Program-made: the position numbers and the translations under genes
Shown: piece by piece, positions 41,231 to 50,799 of the stretch
Numbering within the stretch: the first letter of the stretch is position 1
Layout of the letters: each line of letters begins with the position of its first letter
Assembly: GCF_005280655.1 (NCBI RefSeq)
Contig: NZ_CP040058.1
Span: 2,704,001 to 2,768,000, forward strand
Direction of reading: 5' to 3'
Length of the DNA stretch: 64,000 bases
DNA from: Anaerostipes rhamnosivorans
GTDB taxonomy: Bacteria; Bacillota; Clostridia; Lachnospirales; Lachnospiraceae
Notes under the pieces: model-generated
Databases searched by the model: none
What the model was told of the DNA's origin: nothing
The model's input: only the letters and a program-made list of their open reading frames with translations

Positions 41231-42655
41231 TCATTTCTTTGTCATTTCGCATACCAATCGGTCTTTTGCCAGTCCATATACCTCCCGGATGGTCTCCAGT
41301 CCCTTTATCATATCTTCTTTCTGCATTTTCGTAAACCCCAAAATGTACTGCTCTCTCTCAGGACAGCCCTCGATATAATACAGAGAAAGGGCGTAAATCC
41401 TGACTCCTCTGTTCAGCAGTTCTTGTTCAAACCACTCTGTATCCTTTATGTGGAAATCCACACGCACATGAAGGCCTGCCCCTGCCCCATAAACTGTGAT
41501 CGAGCTGTCAATTTCCTTAAGCTTTTGAATGAGCAGATCATGTTTTTCTTTATAGACGTTTCTCATCCGGTTCTGATGCCGTTCAAAATGTCCCTCTGAT
41601 AGAAAGGAGGTCAGAACCCGCTGATCGATTCTTGATACAGCGCAGGAGAAATTCCCTGCTGTTTTCTTGTATGCAGCTATCAGACTTTTAGGCAGCACCA
41701 TATATCCGATCCTGATGGCCGGAGCAATGGCTTTTGAGAAGGTTCCAAGGTAAATGACTCTTCCACTCTCATCGATGCCCTGCAGGGCGGGTATTGGTTT
41801 TCCATAGTAGCGGAATTCGCTGTCGTAGTCATCCTCAATGACATACCGCCCATCCTTTTCCCGTGCCCATTTGATCAGCCGGCTCCTTCTCCCGATGGGA
41901 AGCACCACACCGGTAGGATACTGGTGAGCAGGCGTCACATAGGCAAGATCTGCGCTGCTTCGCTCAAGTTCCGTGATCTTCAGCCCTTCCTCGTCCATAT
42001 TGACCGGAACAACCTGAAATCCCAGCTCCCGGATTGTCCGGTATGCATTCAGATAAGCAGGATTTTCCATGGCCATCACCTGATCCTTGCCCAGGGTCAG
42101 CCTTAGAAGGAACAAAAGGTTCTCAATCCCTGCTCCTATGACGATCTGGCTTGTAGCCACGTGCACACCCCTGGACTGTCTCAGGTAATACATGATGGCA
42201 CGCCTCAAGTCCATATCTCCCTGGTTTTCTCCCTTTTGAAACAACTCACTGTTGTCGTCCATCATCACTTCCTTGAGTAGCTTCCTCCACACATTATAGG
42301 GAAACAGGGACATGTCAACTCCCACCGGAGAGAAATCATAGGGTGCCGGTTCCTCCTGCTGTACAAACTCCTCGTCTTCTGCCTCCACCGGTATATGAAA
42401 CGCGGCCAGATCTTCCACCTGACAGACAAAATATCCCCGTTTCGGCTGCGCCTCGATATAACCCTCCGCCGCCAGCTGCCCGTATGCCAGATCAATGGTA
42501 TTGCGGCTTAAGTCCATATGCTTTGCCAGTCTTCTGGTAGATGGAAGCTTTGAGCCGCAGGGCAGAGCCCCGCTTCGTATTTCATCCCGGATATAGGCAT
42601 AGATCTGCCTGTACAGCGGTTCTTTTTTTGTATGGTCCAGTCCGATGGTAAGCAT
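41231..42655 (-). CDS. MocR/PdxR-type GntR-aminotransferase regulator
   Basis: A 474-residue fusion of a GntR winged helix-turn-helix (residues 10-75, PLYRQIYAYIRDEIRSGAL then KLPSTRRLAKHMDLSRNT) with a fold type I aminotransferase-like domain. The PLP lysine is in YLGTFSKAIAPAIRIGY near residue 300. MocR regulators use PLP or an amino acid as ligand and control vitamin B6 or related genes; no pdx genes are adjacent here. It lies ten bases before the clpX-like gene and 21 bases after the cyclophilin gene, so it is in their operon. Confidence 0.9.
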   Translation of the reverse strand: MLTIGLDHTKKEPLYRQIYAYIRDEIRSGALPCGSKLPSTRRLAKHMDLSRNTIDLAYGQLAAEGYIEAQPKRGYFVCQVEDLAAFHIPVEAEDEEFVQQEEPAPYDFSPVGVDMSLFPYNVWRKLLKEVMMDDNSELFQKGENQGDMDLRRAIMYYLRQSRGVHVATSQIVIGAGIENLLFLLRLTLGKDQVMAMENPAYLNAYRTIRELGFQVVPVNMDEEGLKITELERSSADLAYVTPAHQYPTGVVLPIGRRSRLIKWAREKDGRYVIEDDYDSEFRYYGKPIPALQGIDESGRVIYLGTFSKAIAPAIRIGYMVLPKSLIAAYKKTAGNFSCAVSRIDQRVLTSFLSEGHFERHQNRMRNVYKEKHDLLIQKLKEIDSSITVYGAGAGLHVRVDFHIKDTEWFEQELLNRGVRIYALSLYYIEGCPEREQYILGFTKMQKEDMIKGLETIREVYGLAKDRLVCEMTKK

Positions 42656-42676
42656 CTGTCCCTCCCCGGTTGTGTC

Positions 42677-43447
42677 CTAGTAATTCTTTACCGTGATCTT
42701 TTCAATGACAATATCTTTTTTTGGCTTGTTCTCAGCCTTCGTATCCGAGACGGTCTGGGCCTGCGCAATCTTATCCAGCACATCGTATCCGTCATATAAC
42801 TGTCCGAATACAGTGTAATCCCCAGTCAGGGACGGGTATCCTCCCTGGTCCTTAAACAGCTTCCTCTGGTCTCCGGTCAATTCCACAGGAGAAGAATCCA
42901 GCATCTCATCGGTGACCTCTCGGTTCTGCACTACAAAAAACTGGCTTCCGTTTGTATCCGGCCCTGCATTTGCCATACATAAAGCCCCCCTTAACGGAAT
43001 CAAGGAATCTGAAGTCTCGTTCTTGAACTCTTTCCCCCAGATACTCTGTCCGCCTTTTCCTGTTCCAGTTGGGTCTCCACCCTGGATCATAAAATCTTTG
43101 ATGACCCTGTGGAAAATGATCCCGTCATAGTAATCGTTAGCCGCCAAAGTAAGGAAGTTTTTGACTGCCAATGGAGAATCCTTTAAAAAGAACTTAAACT
43201 TCATTGTTCCGTATCCTTTGACCTTTACTTCCGCTACCGTCTCTCCCTTGGAAGGCTCTCCGATCTGCACGGTCTTTTTGGCACCGTTGATCTTGATCTC
43301 TTTATATTTGCTGAGCACCTTTGCCTCTGTGGAAGTCTCCGCAGTCGTTTTTGCTTTCTCTGTTTTATCCTGTTTCTTTGCAGTCTGGCATCCGGCAAGC
43401 GCAAACATAGTCAATACCAGCCCTCCTGCGATCAGTTTCTTCTTCAT
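42677..43447 (-). CDS. cyclophilin-type peptidyl-prolyl isomerase lipoprotein
   Basis: A 256-residue secreted lipoprotein. The signal peptide MKKKLIAGGLVLTMFALAGC ends in a LAGC lipobox, so the mature protein would be anchored outside by Cys20. A Thr- and Lys-rich linker (about 25-60) leads to a cyclophilin domain with FHRVIKDFMIQGGDPTGTG near residue 130 and LCMANAGPDTNGSQFFV near 175. It folds exported proteins by proline isomerisation. ATG 43447 follows AAGGAGCC; an upstream extension has no signal-peptide logic. Confidence 0.9.
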   Translation of the reverse strand: MKKKLIAGGLVLTMFALAGCQTAKKQDKTEKAKTTAETSTEAKVLSKYKEIKINGAKKTVQIGEPSKGETVAEVKVKGYGTMKFKFFLKDSPLAVKNFLTLAANDYYDGIIFHRVIKDFMIQGGDPTGTGKGGQSIWGKEFKNETSDSLIPLRGALCMANAGPDTNGSQFFVVQNREVTDEMLDSSPVELTGDQRKLFKDQGGYPSLTGDYTVFGQLYDGYDVLDKIAQAQTVSDTKAENKPKKDIVIEKITVKNY

Positions 43448-43460
43448 GAATATGGCTCCT

Positions 43461-44450
43461 TTACTGTTCTCTGATTTTATCTGCCGGAAATACAATCCCG
43501 GTCTGCCGTCTGGCTTCATCTATGATCTTCATTTCAATGACGGAGGCCTCCAAATACGGATGGTCTACCTGATTTGTCCCGATCAGTTCCAAAAATGTCT
43601 CTGTCTCATACTTCATAGGATTTTCACGGCTTTCAAACTCAAGGAATTCTTCTGTACCGTCATTGTACAAGATCTTGATCTCCTGTGGGTTCGGGCACTC
43701 AGAAATGATCATACAGCCCTTTTCGCCCTGAATCTGGGTGGGAAGTTTGGAATTTGTGATCTTTGAATAGATGACTTCCGCCTGTTTGTCCCCATAGGAA
43801 GCGATGATCGTCCCCGCTCCGTCCACACCGTTGTCCAAAAATATAGCATCCGCCAATATTTTATCAGGCATACCGAACAATGCTGCGAGAAAATGCACGC
43901 AGTATACCCCGATATCCATGACAGCCCCATTGGAAAGCTCCGGCTTAAATGCATTTTCGATGATGCCCATCTTAAACTTGTCATAGCGTGAAGAATACTG
44001 GCAGTACTGGATGGTGGCACGGCGAATAGCTCCCAGCTTCGGAAGATGCTCCAACATCGCCTTGTATCCAGGTGTATGTACAGACTTCATCGCCTCCATA
44101 AAGATCACTTGATTGTCCTTAGCCGCCTTTACCATCAGTTCCAATTCCGTTAAATTGGACGCCACCGGCTTCTCACAGAGCACGTGCTTTTTATGGTTCA
44201 GCATCATCATCGTATGTTTAAAGTGGCAGTATGTAGGACTTGCCACGTAAACTGCGTCAATATCAGAATCCTTTGCCAGTTCTTCAAAATTGTCATATAC
44301 TTTTTCTACCCCGTATTTGCCCGCAAATTCTTTTCCTTTTTCCATGGTCCTTGAATAGACTGCTGTAAGTTCGATCCCGTCTAATTCCTGGACCCCTTCC
44401 ATCAGCCAATCCGTGATAAAGTTCGTTCCTATACACGCTAAACGTACCAT
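43461..44450 (-). CDS. Gfo/Idh/MocA-family oxidoreductase
   Basis: A 329-residue NAD(P)-dependent dehydrogenase of the Gfo/Idh/MocA family. The Rossmann start LACIGTNFITDW is at residue 4. The conserved cofactor motif VLCEKPVASNLTELE is near residue 90, where the Lys-Pro acts in catalysis, and AVMDIGVYCVHFLAALFG is near 175. Substrates of the family are sugars, inositols or related polyols; the exact one cannot be told. ATG 44450 follows AAGGAGGGAATT; the frame to 44621 lacks such a site. It is first in the operon leading to the clpX-like gene. Confidence 0.85.
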   Translation of the reverse strand: MVRLACIGTNFITDWLMEGVQELDGIELTAVYSRTMEKGKEFAGKYGVEKVYDNFEELAKDSDIDAVYVASPTYCHFKHTMMMLNHKKHVLCEKPVASNLTELELMVKAAKDNQVIFMEAMKSVHTPGYKAMLEHLPKLGAIRRATIQYCQYSSRYDKFKMGIIENAFKPELSNGAVMDIGVYCVHFLAALFGMPDKILADAIFLDNGVDGAGTIIASYGDKQAEVIYSKITNSKLPTQIQGEKGCMIISECPNPQEIKILYNDGTEEFLEFESRENPMKYETETFLELIGTNQVDHPYLEASVIEMKIIDEARRQTGIVFPADKIREQ

Positions 44451-44550
44451 AATTCCCTCCTTGTGATAAATGCAATTTAGCCTCTGGCATGCCGGTGCAA
44501 AAAACACCAACGTGCCGGAGGCCTTCAGGACTGGAAGATGTATATCCCTC

Positions 44551-46389
44551 CTAGTCCGCTGTTTCAAACTGACTGTTATAAAGGTTCGCATAGAAACCGC
44601 CTTTGGCAAGCAATTCCTCATGATTCCCCTGTTCTACGATGTCCCCGTGATTCATGACGAGGATCACATCAGCATCTTTAATTGTAGAAAGACGATGGGC
44701 GATGACAAAGCTGGTCCTTCCCTCCATCAGATTATCCATGGCCTTCTGGATCCGCTCCTCTGTCCTTGTATCTACAGAGCTTGTAGCTTCATCCAGGATC
44801 AGGATCTTAGGATCTGCCAGGATCGCCCTTGCAATGGTCAGAAGCTGTTTCTGCCCCTGGGAAATATTATTGCTCTCCTCATTTATTATCATATCATAAC
44901 CTTTCGGCTGTGTCTCGATAAAATGATGGGCAAATGCAGCTCTCGCCGCTCCCTGAATCTCTTCTTCGCTGGCATTAAGCTTTCCGTACCGGATGTTGTC
45001 GCGGACAGATGCGTTGTAAAGCCATGTATCCTGCAGCACCATTCCGAACATCTGGCGGATATCGCTTCTCTTGAACTCTCTTAAGTCATGGCCGTCTATC
45101 TTGATAGAACCGCTGTTGACATCATAAAATCTCATTAAAAGCTTAATCAATGTCGTCTTTCCGGCGCCGGTCGGACCTACGATAGCGATCTTTTGTCCCT
45201 CCTTCACTTCCACAGAGAAATCATTGATGATGGTCTGGTTTTCATTATACCCAAAGGATACATGTTCAAAGGATACATTTCCCTGCAGTGAAGACACATC
45301 CACCGGGTTCTCGTCTACTTCAGCCTCTTCTTCCTCTTCCAGGAATTCAAAGACACGCTCCGCGGAAGCCGCCGTAGTCTGCATCATATTGCCGACCTGA
45401 GCCAGCTGGGTGATAGGCTGGGTAAAGTTTCGCACATACTGTATGAAGGACTGGATCTGGCCTACCTCAATGGTATTTTTGATAGCCAGGAATCCGCCCA
45501 GGATCGCCACGACCACATAACCCAGGTTACCCACAAACTGCATCAGCGGCATCATTGCCCCTGAAAAGAACTGGGACCTCCATGCAGAATTATATAATTT
45601 TCCGTTGACTTTTTCAAACTCTTCCACAACACTTTTTTCTTTATTAAAAACTTTTACAATGTTGTGTCCACTGTAGATCTCTTCCACCTGTCCGTTGACT
45701 TCCCCCAGCAGCGCCTGCTGTGCCTGGAAATAAGGCTGGGATTTTTTCATGATCGCTCCGATCATCAGAAAAGAGACCGGAAGGATGATGACAACGGCTA
45801 CAGTCATCGGAACACTGATCCTGATCATCATTACAAACACACCGATGATGGTGGCTATTGACGTGATGATCTGGGTCATACTCTGATTCAGGCTTTGCCC
45901 AAGAGTATCTACGTCATTGGTGATCCTTGACAATACTTCTCCGAACGTTCTGCTCTCAAAGTATTTCATCGGCATACGATGAATCTTTTCAGAGATATCT
46001 TTTCTCATCTGATAGGTAGTATTATTGGACACATGCGTCATGATCAGTCCCTGCAGGAATGAAAATGCCGCCGATGTAAGATACAGGCCTAAGAGCATAA
46101 GCAAAATACTTCTGATCTTAGAAAAATCAATACTGCCCGTTCCCTGGACCTTTTTGACCAATCCGTTAAATATCTCTGTTGTGGCATTTCCCAGGATTGT
46201 CGGTCCTACAATATTAAACACGGTACTGGCAATGGCAAATAAGATGACAAAAGCTATGGCAGCATAGTAGCGTCTCATGTACTTTAAAAGCTTTTTAATG
46301 GTCCCTTTAAAGTCTTTTGCCTTCTCGCCGCTGCCCTGCATCGGGCCATGGCCCATTCTTCTGCCGGGTCTTCTATTCTGATTACTCAT
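44551..46389 (-). CDS. ABC exporter half-transporter (permease-ATPase), second subunit
   Basis: A 612-residue ABC exporter half with six helices (about residues 40-330) and a C-terminal ATPase. Walker A is GPTGAGKTT, the signature region SNNISQGQKQL has a changed first residue, and Walker B ILILDEATSSVD keeps the catalytic Glu. ATG 46389 follows GGGAGGTGG and overlaps the upstream gene's stop, so the two halves are co-translated. The protein forms a heterodimer with the 719-residue half, probably as a multidrug or lipid exporter under MarR control. Confidence 0.9.
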   Translation of the reverse strand: MSNQNRRPGRRMGHGPMQGSGEKAKDFKGTIKKLLKYMRRYYAAIAFVILFAIASTVFNIVGPTILGNATTEIFNGLVKKVQGTGSIDFSKIRSILLMLLGLYLTSAAFSFLQGLIMTHVSNNTTYQMRKDISEKIHRMPMKYFESRTFGEVLSRITNDVDTLGQSLNQSMTQIITSIATIIGVFVMMIRISVPMTVAVVIILPVSFLMIGAIMKKSQPYFQAQQALLGEVNGQVEEIYSGHNIVKVFNKEKSVVEEFEKVNGKLYNSAWRSQFFSGAMMPLMQFVGNLGYVVVAILGGFLAIKNTIEVGQIQSFIQYVRNFTQPITQLAQVGNMMQTTAASAERVFEFLEEEEEAEVDENPVDVSSLQGNVSFEHVSFGYNENQTIINDFSVEVKEGQKIAIVGPTGAGKTTLIKLLMRFYDVNSGSIKIDGHDLREFKRSDIRQMFGMVLQDTWLYNASVRDNIRYGKLNASEEEIQGAARAAFAHHFIETQPKGYDMIINEESNNISQGQKQLLTIARAILADPKILILDEATSSVDTRTEERIQKAMDNLMEGRTSFVIAHRLSTIKDADVILVMNHGDIVEQGNHEELLAKGGFYANLYNSQFETAD

Positions 46390-48541
46390 GTTCTGCCACC
46401 TCCCTTGCTTTTGCAAAATCATCCTCTGACAACTGGGATTTTGCAATCTGTAAGTAGACTGGACATGACTCCAGCAATTCTTCATGAGTTCCGGTTCCCA
46501 CAACACGGCCCTCATCTAATACAACGATCTGGTCCGCATGCAGGATGGTGCTGATTCTCTGCGCCACGATCAACGTCGTGCTGCCCGCAGTTTCCCTGGC
46601 CAAAGCCTGACGGAGAGTTACATCTGTTTTATAGTCAAGTGCAGAAAAACTGTCGTCAAAAATGTAGATCTCCGGATCCTTTGCGATGGCTCTGGCAATA
46701 GAAAGCCTCTGCTTCTGTCCTCCGGAAACGTTGGAACCGCCCTGGGCGATCGGTGAATCATATGCCTCTTTCTTTTCTTCAATGAAATCCGTGGCTTGGG
46801 CGATCCTTGCCGCCTTCTTCACCTGTTCTTCCGTGGCGTCTTCTTTTCCATAACGTAAGTTGGAATCTATGGTTCCTGAGAACAACACACCTTTCTGTGG
46901 TACATAACCAAGTCTGTCTCTCAAGTCTGACTGCTTTACATCGCGGATGTCGGTCCCATCCACTAGGATGCTTCCCTCGGTCACATCAAAGAATCTGGGG
47001 ATCAGGTTAATCAGCGTGGATTTCCCGCTTCCCGTACTTCCTATAAACGCCGTCGTCTTTCCGGAAGGAGCTGTAAAACTGATGTCGTGCAGCATATCTT
47101 CTTCCGCATCAGGATAGCGGAAGGATACGTTCTTAAATTCCACTTCTCCCTTTTTCTCTTTGATAAATTCTTTCGGCTGTTCTGGGTCTTTGATCATGAT
47201 CTCAGTATCCAGAATCTCATTGACACGCTCTGCTGCTACCTGTGCTCTCGGCATCATGATGGATACCATAGAAATAAACAGGAAGGACATGATGATCTGC
47301 ATAGCGTACTGGATGAATGCCATCAAATCTCCTACCTGCATTCTTCCGAGATCAATGTTGTCTGCCCCCACATAGACGATCAGCACCGTCAGTCCGTTCA
47401 TGATCAGCATCATCAGCGGCATCATAAACGTCATGGCTCTGTTGACAAACAGGTTCGTCTTCATGAGATTTTTATTGGCTGTATCAAATCTCTCTTCCTC
47501 GTGCTTTTCTGTGCTGAATGCACGGATAACCGGAAGTCCCGTCAGGATCTCCCTGGAGACCAGATTCAGCCGGTCAATCAGCTTCTGTAAAGACTTAAAC
47601 TTTGGCATCGCTACCGTAAACAATACCAAGATCACAGTCATGATCGCAACAACTCCGATAGCGATGGTCCATGTCATATTGACGTTGGTCTTCAGTACCT
47701 TATAGATACCTCCAAGACCCATCAGCGGTGCAAATACCACGATCCGAAACATCATGGTCACAAACATCTGGATCTGCTGAATATCATTGGTACTCCTGGT
47801 GATCAGAGATGCTGTGGAGAATTTGTCAAACTCTGAGTTTGTAAAATCCATAACCTTTTTGAAAATATGGTCACGAAGGATCCGGCTCAGCCTTGCAGCC
47901 AGTTTTGCTGATAAAAGTACAACTGTCACGGCCATGGCCAGCAGTGCAAGCCCCACCATGATGGCTCCGGTCTTTAACATGTAGTTGGTCTGGATCTGGT
48001 CCAGATCAAGGCCCATAGCTTTGTACTCGGCTTTTACAAAGGAGATGGCTGCCTGGCTGATAATGCTGTCCGGCATGTCATCAATGCTCTTTCCTTTGAA
48101 TTTCTGGGCCATTTTCGCATTTTCTTTGCTCTGTCCGCTCTGCTGCATCATTTTCATTTCCAGCATCAGCATAGGTTTGGAAAGGACCCTATCCAGTTCC
48201 TCTCTCTCTTTTTTGCTGATATTTTTCTTCACGTAGAGCCGGCCTTTTTTATAGGAGTCATAATCTGAGTGCTTCACCTGATCTTTGGTGTACAGCTCAT
48301 AGGCATCCTTAACTTTGTCTGCATCTTTTTGTTTCATCATTCCAACGAGTGCCTGCATTGTCTCTTCACGCATGGCGTCGGGAACTGCGTCCTCAATTCC
48401 GCCCTGCTGAATTCCGACGTTGACGATATCGGACGTATAGGTCGGGATCGTCAGTTCACAGCTGACCTGCACACATAAAAGCAGAACAATACATGCAATA
48501 GGGATATACGCTTTTTTCAGATATCGGAATATTTTTAGCAT
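46382..48541 (-). CDS. ABC exporter half-transporter (permease-ATPase), first subunit
   Basis: A 719-residue ABC exporter half. An insertion of about 140 charged residues lies between helices 1 and 2 (residues 40-185, rich in Lys, Met and Glu), which makes it longer than the usual 580-600. The ATPase domain has Walker A GSTGSGKST and signature NVSGGQKQRL. Its Walker B IYIFDDSFSALD carries Asp in place of the catalytic Glu, the degenerate-site pattern of heterodimers such as BmrCD. The second half, encoded next, keeps the Glu. ATG 48541 follows AAAGGAGAC. Confidence 0.9.
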   Translation of the reverse strand: MLKIFRYLKKAYIPIACIVLLLCVQVSCELTIPTYTSDIVNVGIQQGGIEDAVPDAMREETMQALVGMMKQKDADKVKDAYELYTKDQVKHSDYDSYKKGRLYVKKNISKKEREELDRVLSKPMLMLEMKMMQQSGQSKENAKMAQKFKGKSIDDMPDSIISQAAISFVKAEYKAMGLDLDQIQTNYMLKTGAIMVGLALLAMAVTVVLLSAKLAARLSRILRDHIFKKVMDFTNSEFDKFSTASLITRSTNDIQQIQMFVTMMFRIVVFAPLMGLGGIYKVLKTNVNMTWTIAIGVVAIMTVILVLFTVAMPKFKSLQKLIDRLNLVSREILTGLPVIRAFSTEKHEEERFDTANKNLMKTNLFVNRAMTFMMPLMMLIMNGLTVLIVYVGADNIDLGRMQVGDLMAFIQYAMQIIMSFLFISMVSIMMPRAQVAAERVNEILDTEIMIKDPEQPKEFIKEKKGEVEFKNVSFRYPDAEEDMLHDISFTAPSGKTTAFIGSTGSGKSTLINLIPRFFDVTEGSILVDGTDIRDVKQSDLRDRLGYVPQKGVLFSGTIDSNLRYGKEDATEEQVKKAARIAQATDFIEEKKEAYDSPIAQGGSNVSGGQKQRLSIARAIAKDPEIYIFDDSFSALDYKTDVTLRQALARETAGSTTLIVAQRISTILHADQIVVLDEGRVVGTGTHEELLESCPVYLQIAKSQLSEDDFAKAREVAEHE

Positions 48542-48559
48542 GTTGTCTCCTTTCTACGA

Positions 48560-49021
48560 CTATTCCTTACATTTACAAGTTCCCATTTCCAAATCAACTA
48601 ACTTCTCCAGCCCCTCATAAAACTTTGTGAGCAGGCGGAACAGTTCTTCCTTTTCATCTTCCGTAAAGGTGTTCATGACCTGATCTTTAATATCAACGGC
48701 GGCTCCGGAGATCTTTTCATAAATCTGGCGGCCGTGTACCGTGAGATACACAAGGCTCCTTCTCTGGTCTTCCGGGTCCTGCTTCCTGATGACAAACTCT
48801 TTCTTCTCAAGTCTTCTGATCATCACATTGATGGTGGAAGGCTTAATTCCTAATTTATCCGCAATTTCCTTCTGGGTCACCCCTTCTTTTTTGTAAAGGC
48901 TGGTAATCAGAGGCATCTGCCCCGGATGCAGCCCGGCCTCTTTCAAATAGGCAAATCCAATTGCAAAATTTTTATGGTTTATCTTCAGCAGCAAATGATA
49001 AATGCCGTCATCTTCATACAT
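48560..49021 (-). CDS. MarR-family transcriptional regulator
   Basis: A 153-residue MarR winged helix-turn-helix repressor. The DNA-binding core is PLITSLYKKEGVTQKEIADK, then KPSTINVMIRRLEKKEFVIRK and DPEDQRRSLVYLT. It lies 18 bases before the ABC exporter genes and probably represses them until a drug-like ligand binds. ATG 49021 follows GAAAGGAGATATC. Two tandem palindromes at 49098-49127 are its likely operators, so it probably represses itself as well. Confidence 0.9.
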   Translation of the reverse strand: MYEDDGIYHLLLKINHKNFAIGFAYLKEAGLHPGQMPLITSLYKKEGVTQKEIADKLGIKPSTINVMIRRLEKKEFVIRKQDPEDQRRSLVYLTVHGRQIYEKISGAAVDIKDQVMNTFTEDEKEELFRLLTKFYEGLEKLVDLEMGTCKCKE

Positions 49022-49097
49022 GATATCTCCTTTCAAAAGATTAAAATGTTTCTTATCCTCCACTTATAAGCTGGGAGTTTTCTTTCCTCTCCAGATA

Positions 49098-49127
49098 GAT
49101 TAGTTGTCTAATCATTAGTTGACTAAT
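49098..49127. promoter_or_regulatory. tandem MarR operators
   Basis: GATTAGTTGTCTAATC (49098-49113) and ATTAGTTGACTAAT (49114-49127) are adjacent palindromes with the same TTAG...CTAA half sites. They lie 77 bases upstream of the marR start, where they would overlap its promoter. Confidence 0.75.
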
Positions 49128-49198
49128 CGATATCATAGCACAGCACATTTAAAAATACAAGAACAGATTTGTGAACATTCCGTGACATTTCTGCCAAA

Positions 49199-50110
49199 CT
49201 ATGTTCCCAGCGTTTTTTTGAAATATGCTCTGATCTCTCTCCATGCGGCTTGACTCTCCGGGAACAGGCCCATTGCCAGTTCAAACACATGGAACATGTC
49301 AGGATAAATGCTGGTTCTCACCGGTACTCCGCTCTCCCTGGCTTTTCTGGCAGCTCTCAGCGTGTCATCCAGCAGTACTTCCCTGCCGCCTGCCTGAAAC
49401 AGCATGGGAGGAAACCCATGGAAATCCCCAAACAGCGGAGAAATATACGGATCCCTCACATCATGCTCTCCCGGATACAGGGAGTCATATATCATCGTCA
49501 CCTTCGATCTTCCGAACAGGGGATCCCTTCCGTAGTTATACTTAAGGCTTTCGCCGCTCAAGGTCAGATCTGTCCACGGCGACATGGCGATAAATCCTCC
49601 GGGCATAGGAAGACTGTGGTCTTTTAAGTACATTCCGAGAGCCAGCGCTAAGCCTCCCCCTGCGGAATCCCCTGCGACGACAATCCGTTCCGGAGCGTAT
49701 CCCTTCTGATAAAGCAGCCACCGGTAAGCGGAAACCGCATCCTCCAGCGCAGCGGGAAACGGATGATTTGGCACCACTCTGTAATCAGGAGATAAGACAC
49801 TTCCTCCCCCGCTGCAGACAGAATACTGGACGGCCGCCCTGCGGTATGCATTTCTCAGAGTGCCGATATATCCGCCGCCGTGAAGCTGCAACACTGCCGT
49901 GTCATTTTTGTTCTGTTTTGGCGAGAGAAATTCCATCCGAAATTCTCCCCCTGAAAGCTTTTCATTCGTATATCCCTTCGGACATCTCCATCGGTATTCC
50001 TCTGGATTCTGATGCCCCATTCCTGTGGCATAAGTCCTGCCGCGGGGTGTCGCTGTAAATCCTCTGATGCATTGAACGGCCATCTGTCCGCGGAAACTTG
50101 CTCGTTTCAT
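49199..50110 (-). CDS. alpha/beta hydrolase (HSL/esterase family)
   Basis: A 303-residue hydrolase of the hormone-sensitive lipase family. The oxyanion motif HGGGY is near residue 77, the nucleophile Ser is in VVAGDSAGGGL near residue 144, the acid in FQAGGREVLLDDT near 240, and the His in MFHVFELAM near 273. It should cleave or transfer short acyl esters. No signal peptide is seen. ATG 50110 follows GGAAGGAGC. It is third in an operon with a DUF6320 membrane protein and an acyltransferase-like protein. Confidence 0.85.
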   Translation of the reverse strand: MKRASFRGQMAVQCIRGFTATPRGRTYATGMGHQNPEEYRWRCPKGYTNEKLSGGEFRMEFLSPKQNKNDTAVLQLHGGGYIGTLRNAYRRAAVQYSVCSGGGSVLSPDYRVVPNHPFPAALEDAVSAYRWLLYQKGYAPERIVVAGDSAGGGLALALGMYLKDHSLPMPGGFIAMSPWTDLTLSGESLKYNYGRDPLFGRSKVTMIYDSLYPGEHDVRDPYISPLFGDFHGFPPMLFQAGGREVLLDDTLRAARKARESGVPVRTSIYPDMFHVFELAMGLFPESQAAWREIRAYFKKTLGT

Positions 50111-50127
50111 TGTATGCTCCTTCCATA

Positions 50128-50799
50128 TCAAGTGTGAAATCTTCGGGCCAGCTCATTTTTCCCTTTTTTGTTCCCTGCCGCCAGAATGATAAAGACCGTC
50201 AGCACGGATATCCCGCAGGAGATCAATGCCACCAGCGGCTGTTCAAAAAGGCCGAACAGGTATAAAACCACCGGGACCAGGCTCAAGGCCGCAATAAAGA
50301 TCAGGTACATCAGATAACTGTACCACGTCTTCCGGTTGACTAAAACCAGGACTACCATAGCCAGATCCGCAGTAAGGATCAGCCCGGGGATCACATAAGC
50401 CACAGACCATCCCTCAAACCCGATCACGTAGTCAATGACAGAAACGAGGATTCCCCCGCCGATCACTTCCACGACGATCTTGGCCGCCAGATTCCTTCTG
50501 TGAACGATGGAATAAGATACAGTCACCATCAGATATAAAATACTGGCCAGGACGATCACAGACCACAGGAATCCATTATATGTAATATAATTGATGATTC
50601 CCATCAAAACTGCGATCATACCAAGCAGGATAAAAAAAATATTTTTTATTCCATACAGTCTTTTTCTGTCCTCCTCCGGGTCCGGGTACATTCTCTCAGG
50701 AGTGAAACCCTTTCCGTCATCGCTTAGAACCCTGTTGCAGAGCGGGCATGTCACTGTATGATCCAGGACTTCCACCTGGCAGCTCTTACACCTTTTCAT
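50128..50799 (-). CDS. DUF6320 zinc-ribbon membrane protein
   Basis: A 223-residue protein with an N-terminal four-Cys zinc ribbon (CKSC at residues 4-7 and CPLC near 18-21) and six hydrophobic segments from residue 50 to 210, separated by short polar loops. This matches the DUF6320 family of Clostridia, which has no assigned function. It overlaps the upstream acyltransferase gene by 14 bases and is followed by the hydrolase gene after 17 bases, so the three are made together. Confidence 0.8.
   Translation of the reverse strand: MKRCKSCQVEVLDHTVTCPLCNRVLSDDGKGFTPERMYPDPEEDRKRLYGIKNIFFILLGMIAVLMGIINYITYNGFLWSVIVLASILYLMVTVSYSIVHRRNLAAKIVVEVIGGGILVSVIDYVIGFEGWSVAYVIPGLILTADLAMVVLVLVNRKTWYSYLMYLIFIAALSLVPVVLYLFGLFEQPLVALISCGISVLTVFIILAAGNKKGKNELARRFHT

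Noticed and set aside
44464..44550. Imperfect hairpin after the exporter operon as a strong terminator
   Set aside because: The stem GCCTCTGGCATG/CGTGCCGGAGGC is mismatched, and no T-tract follows it on the minus strand, so termination is doubtful.
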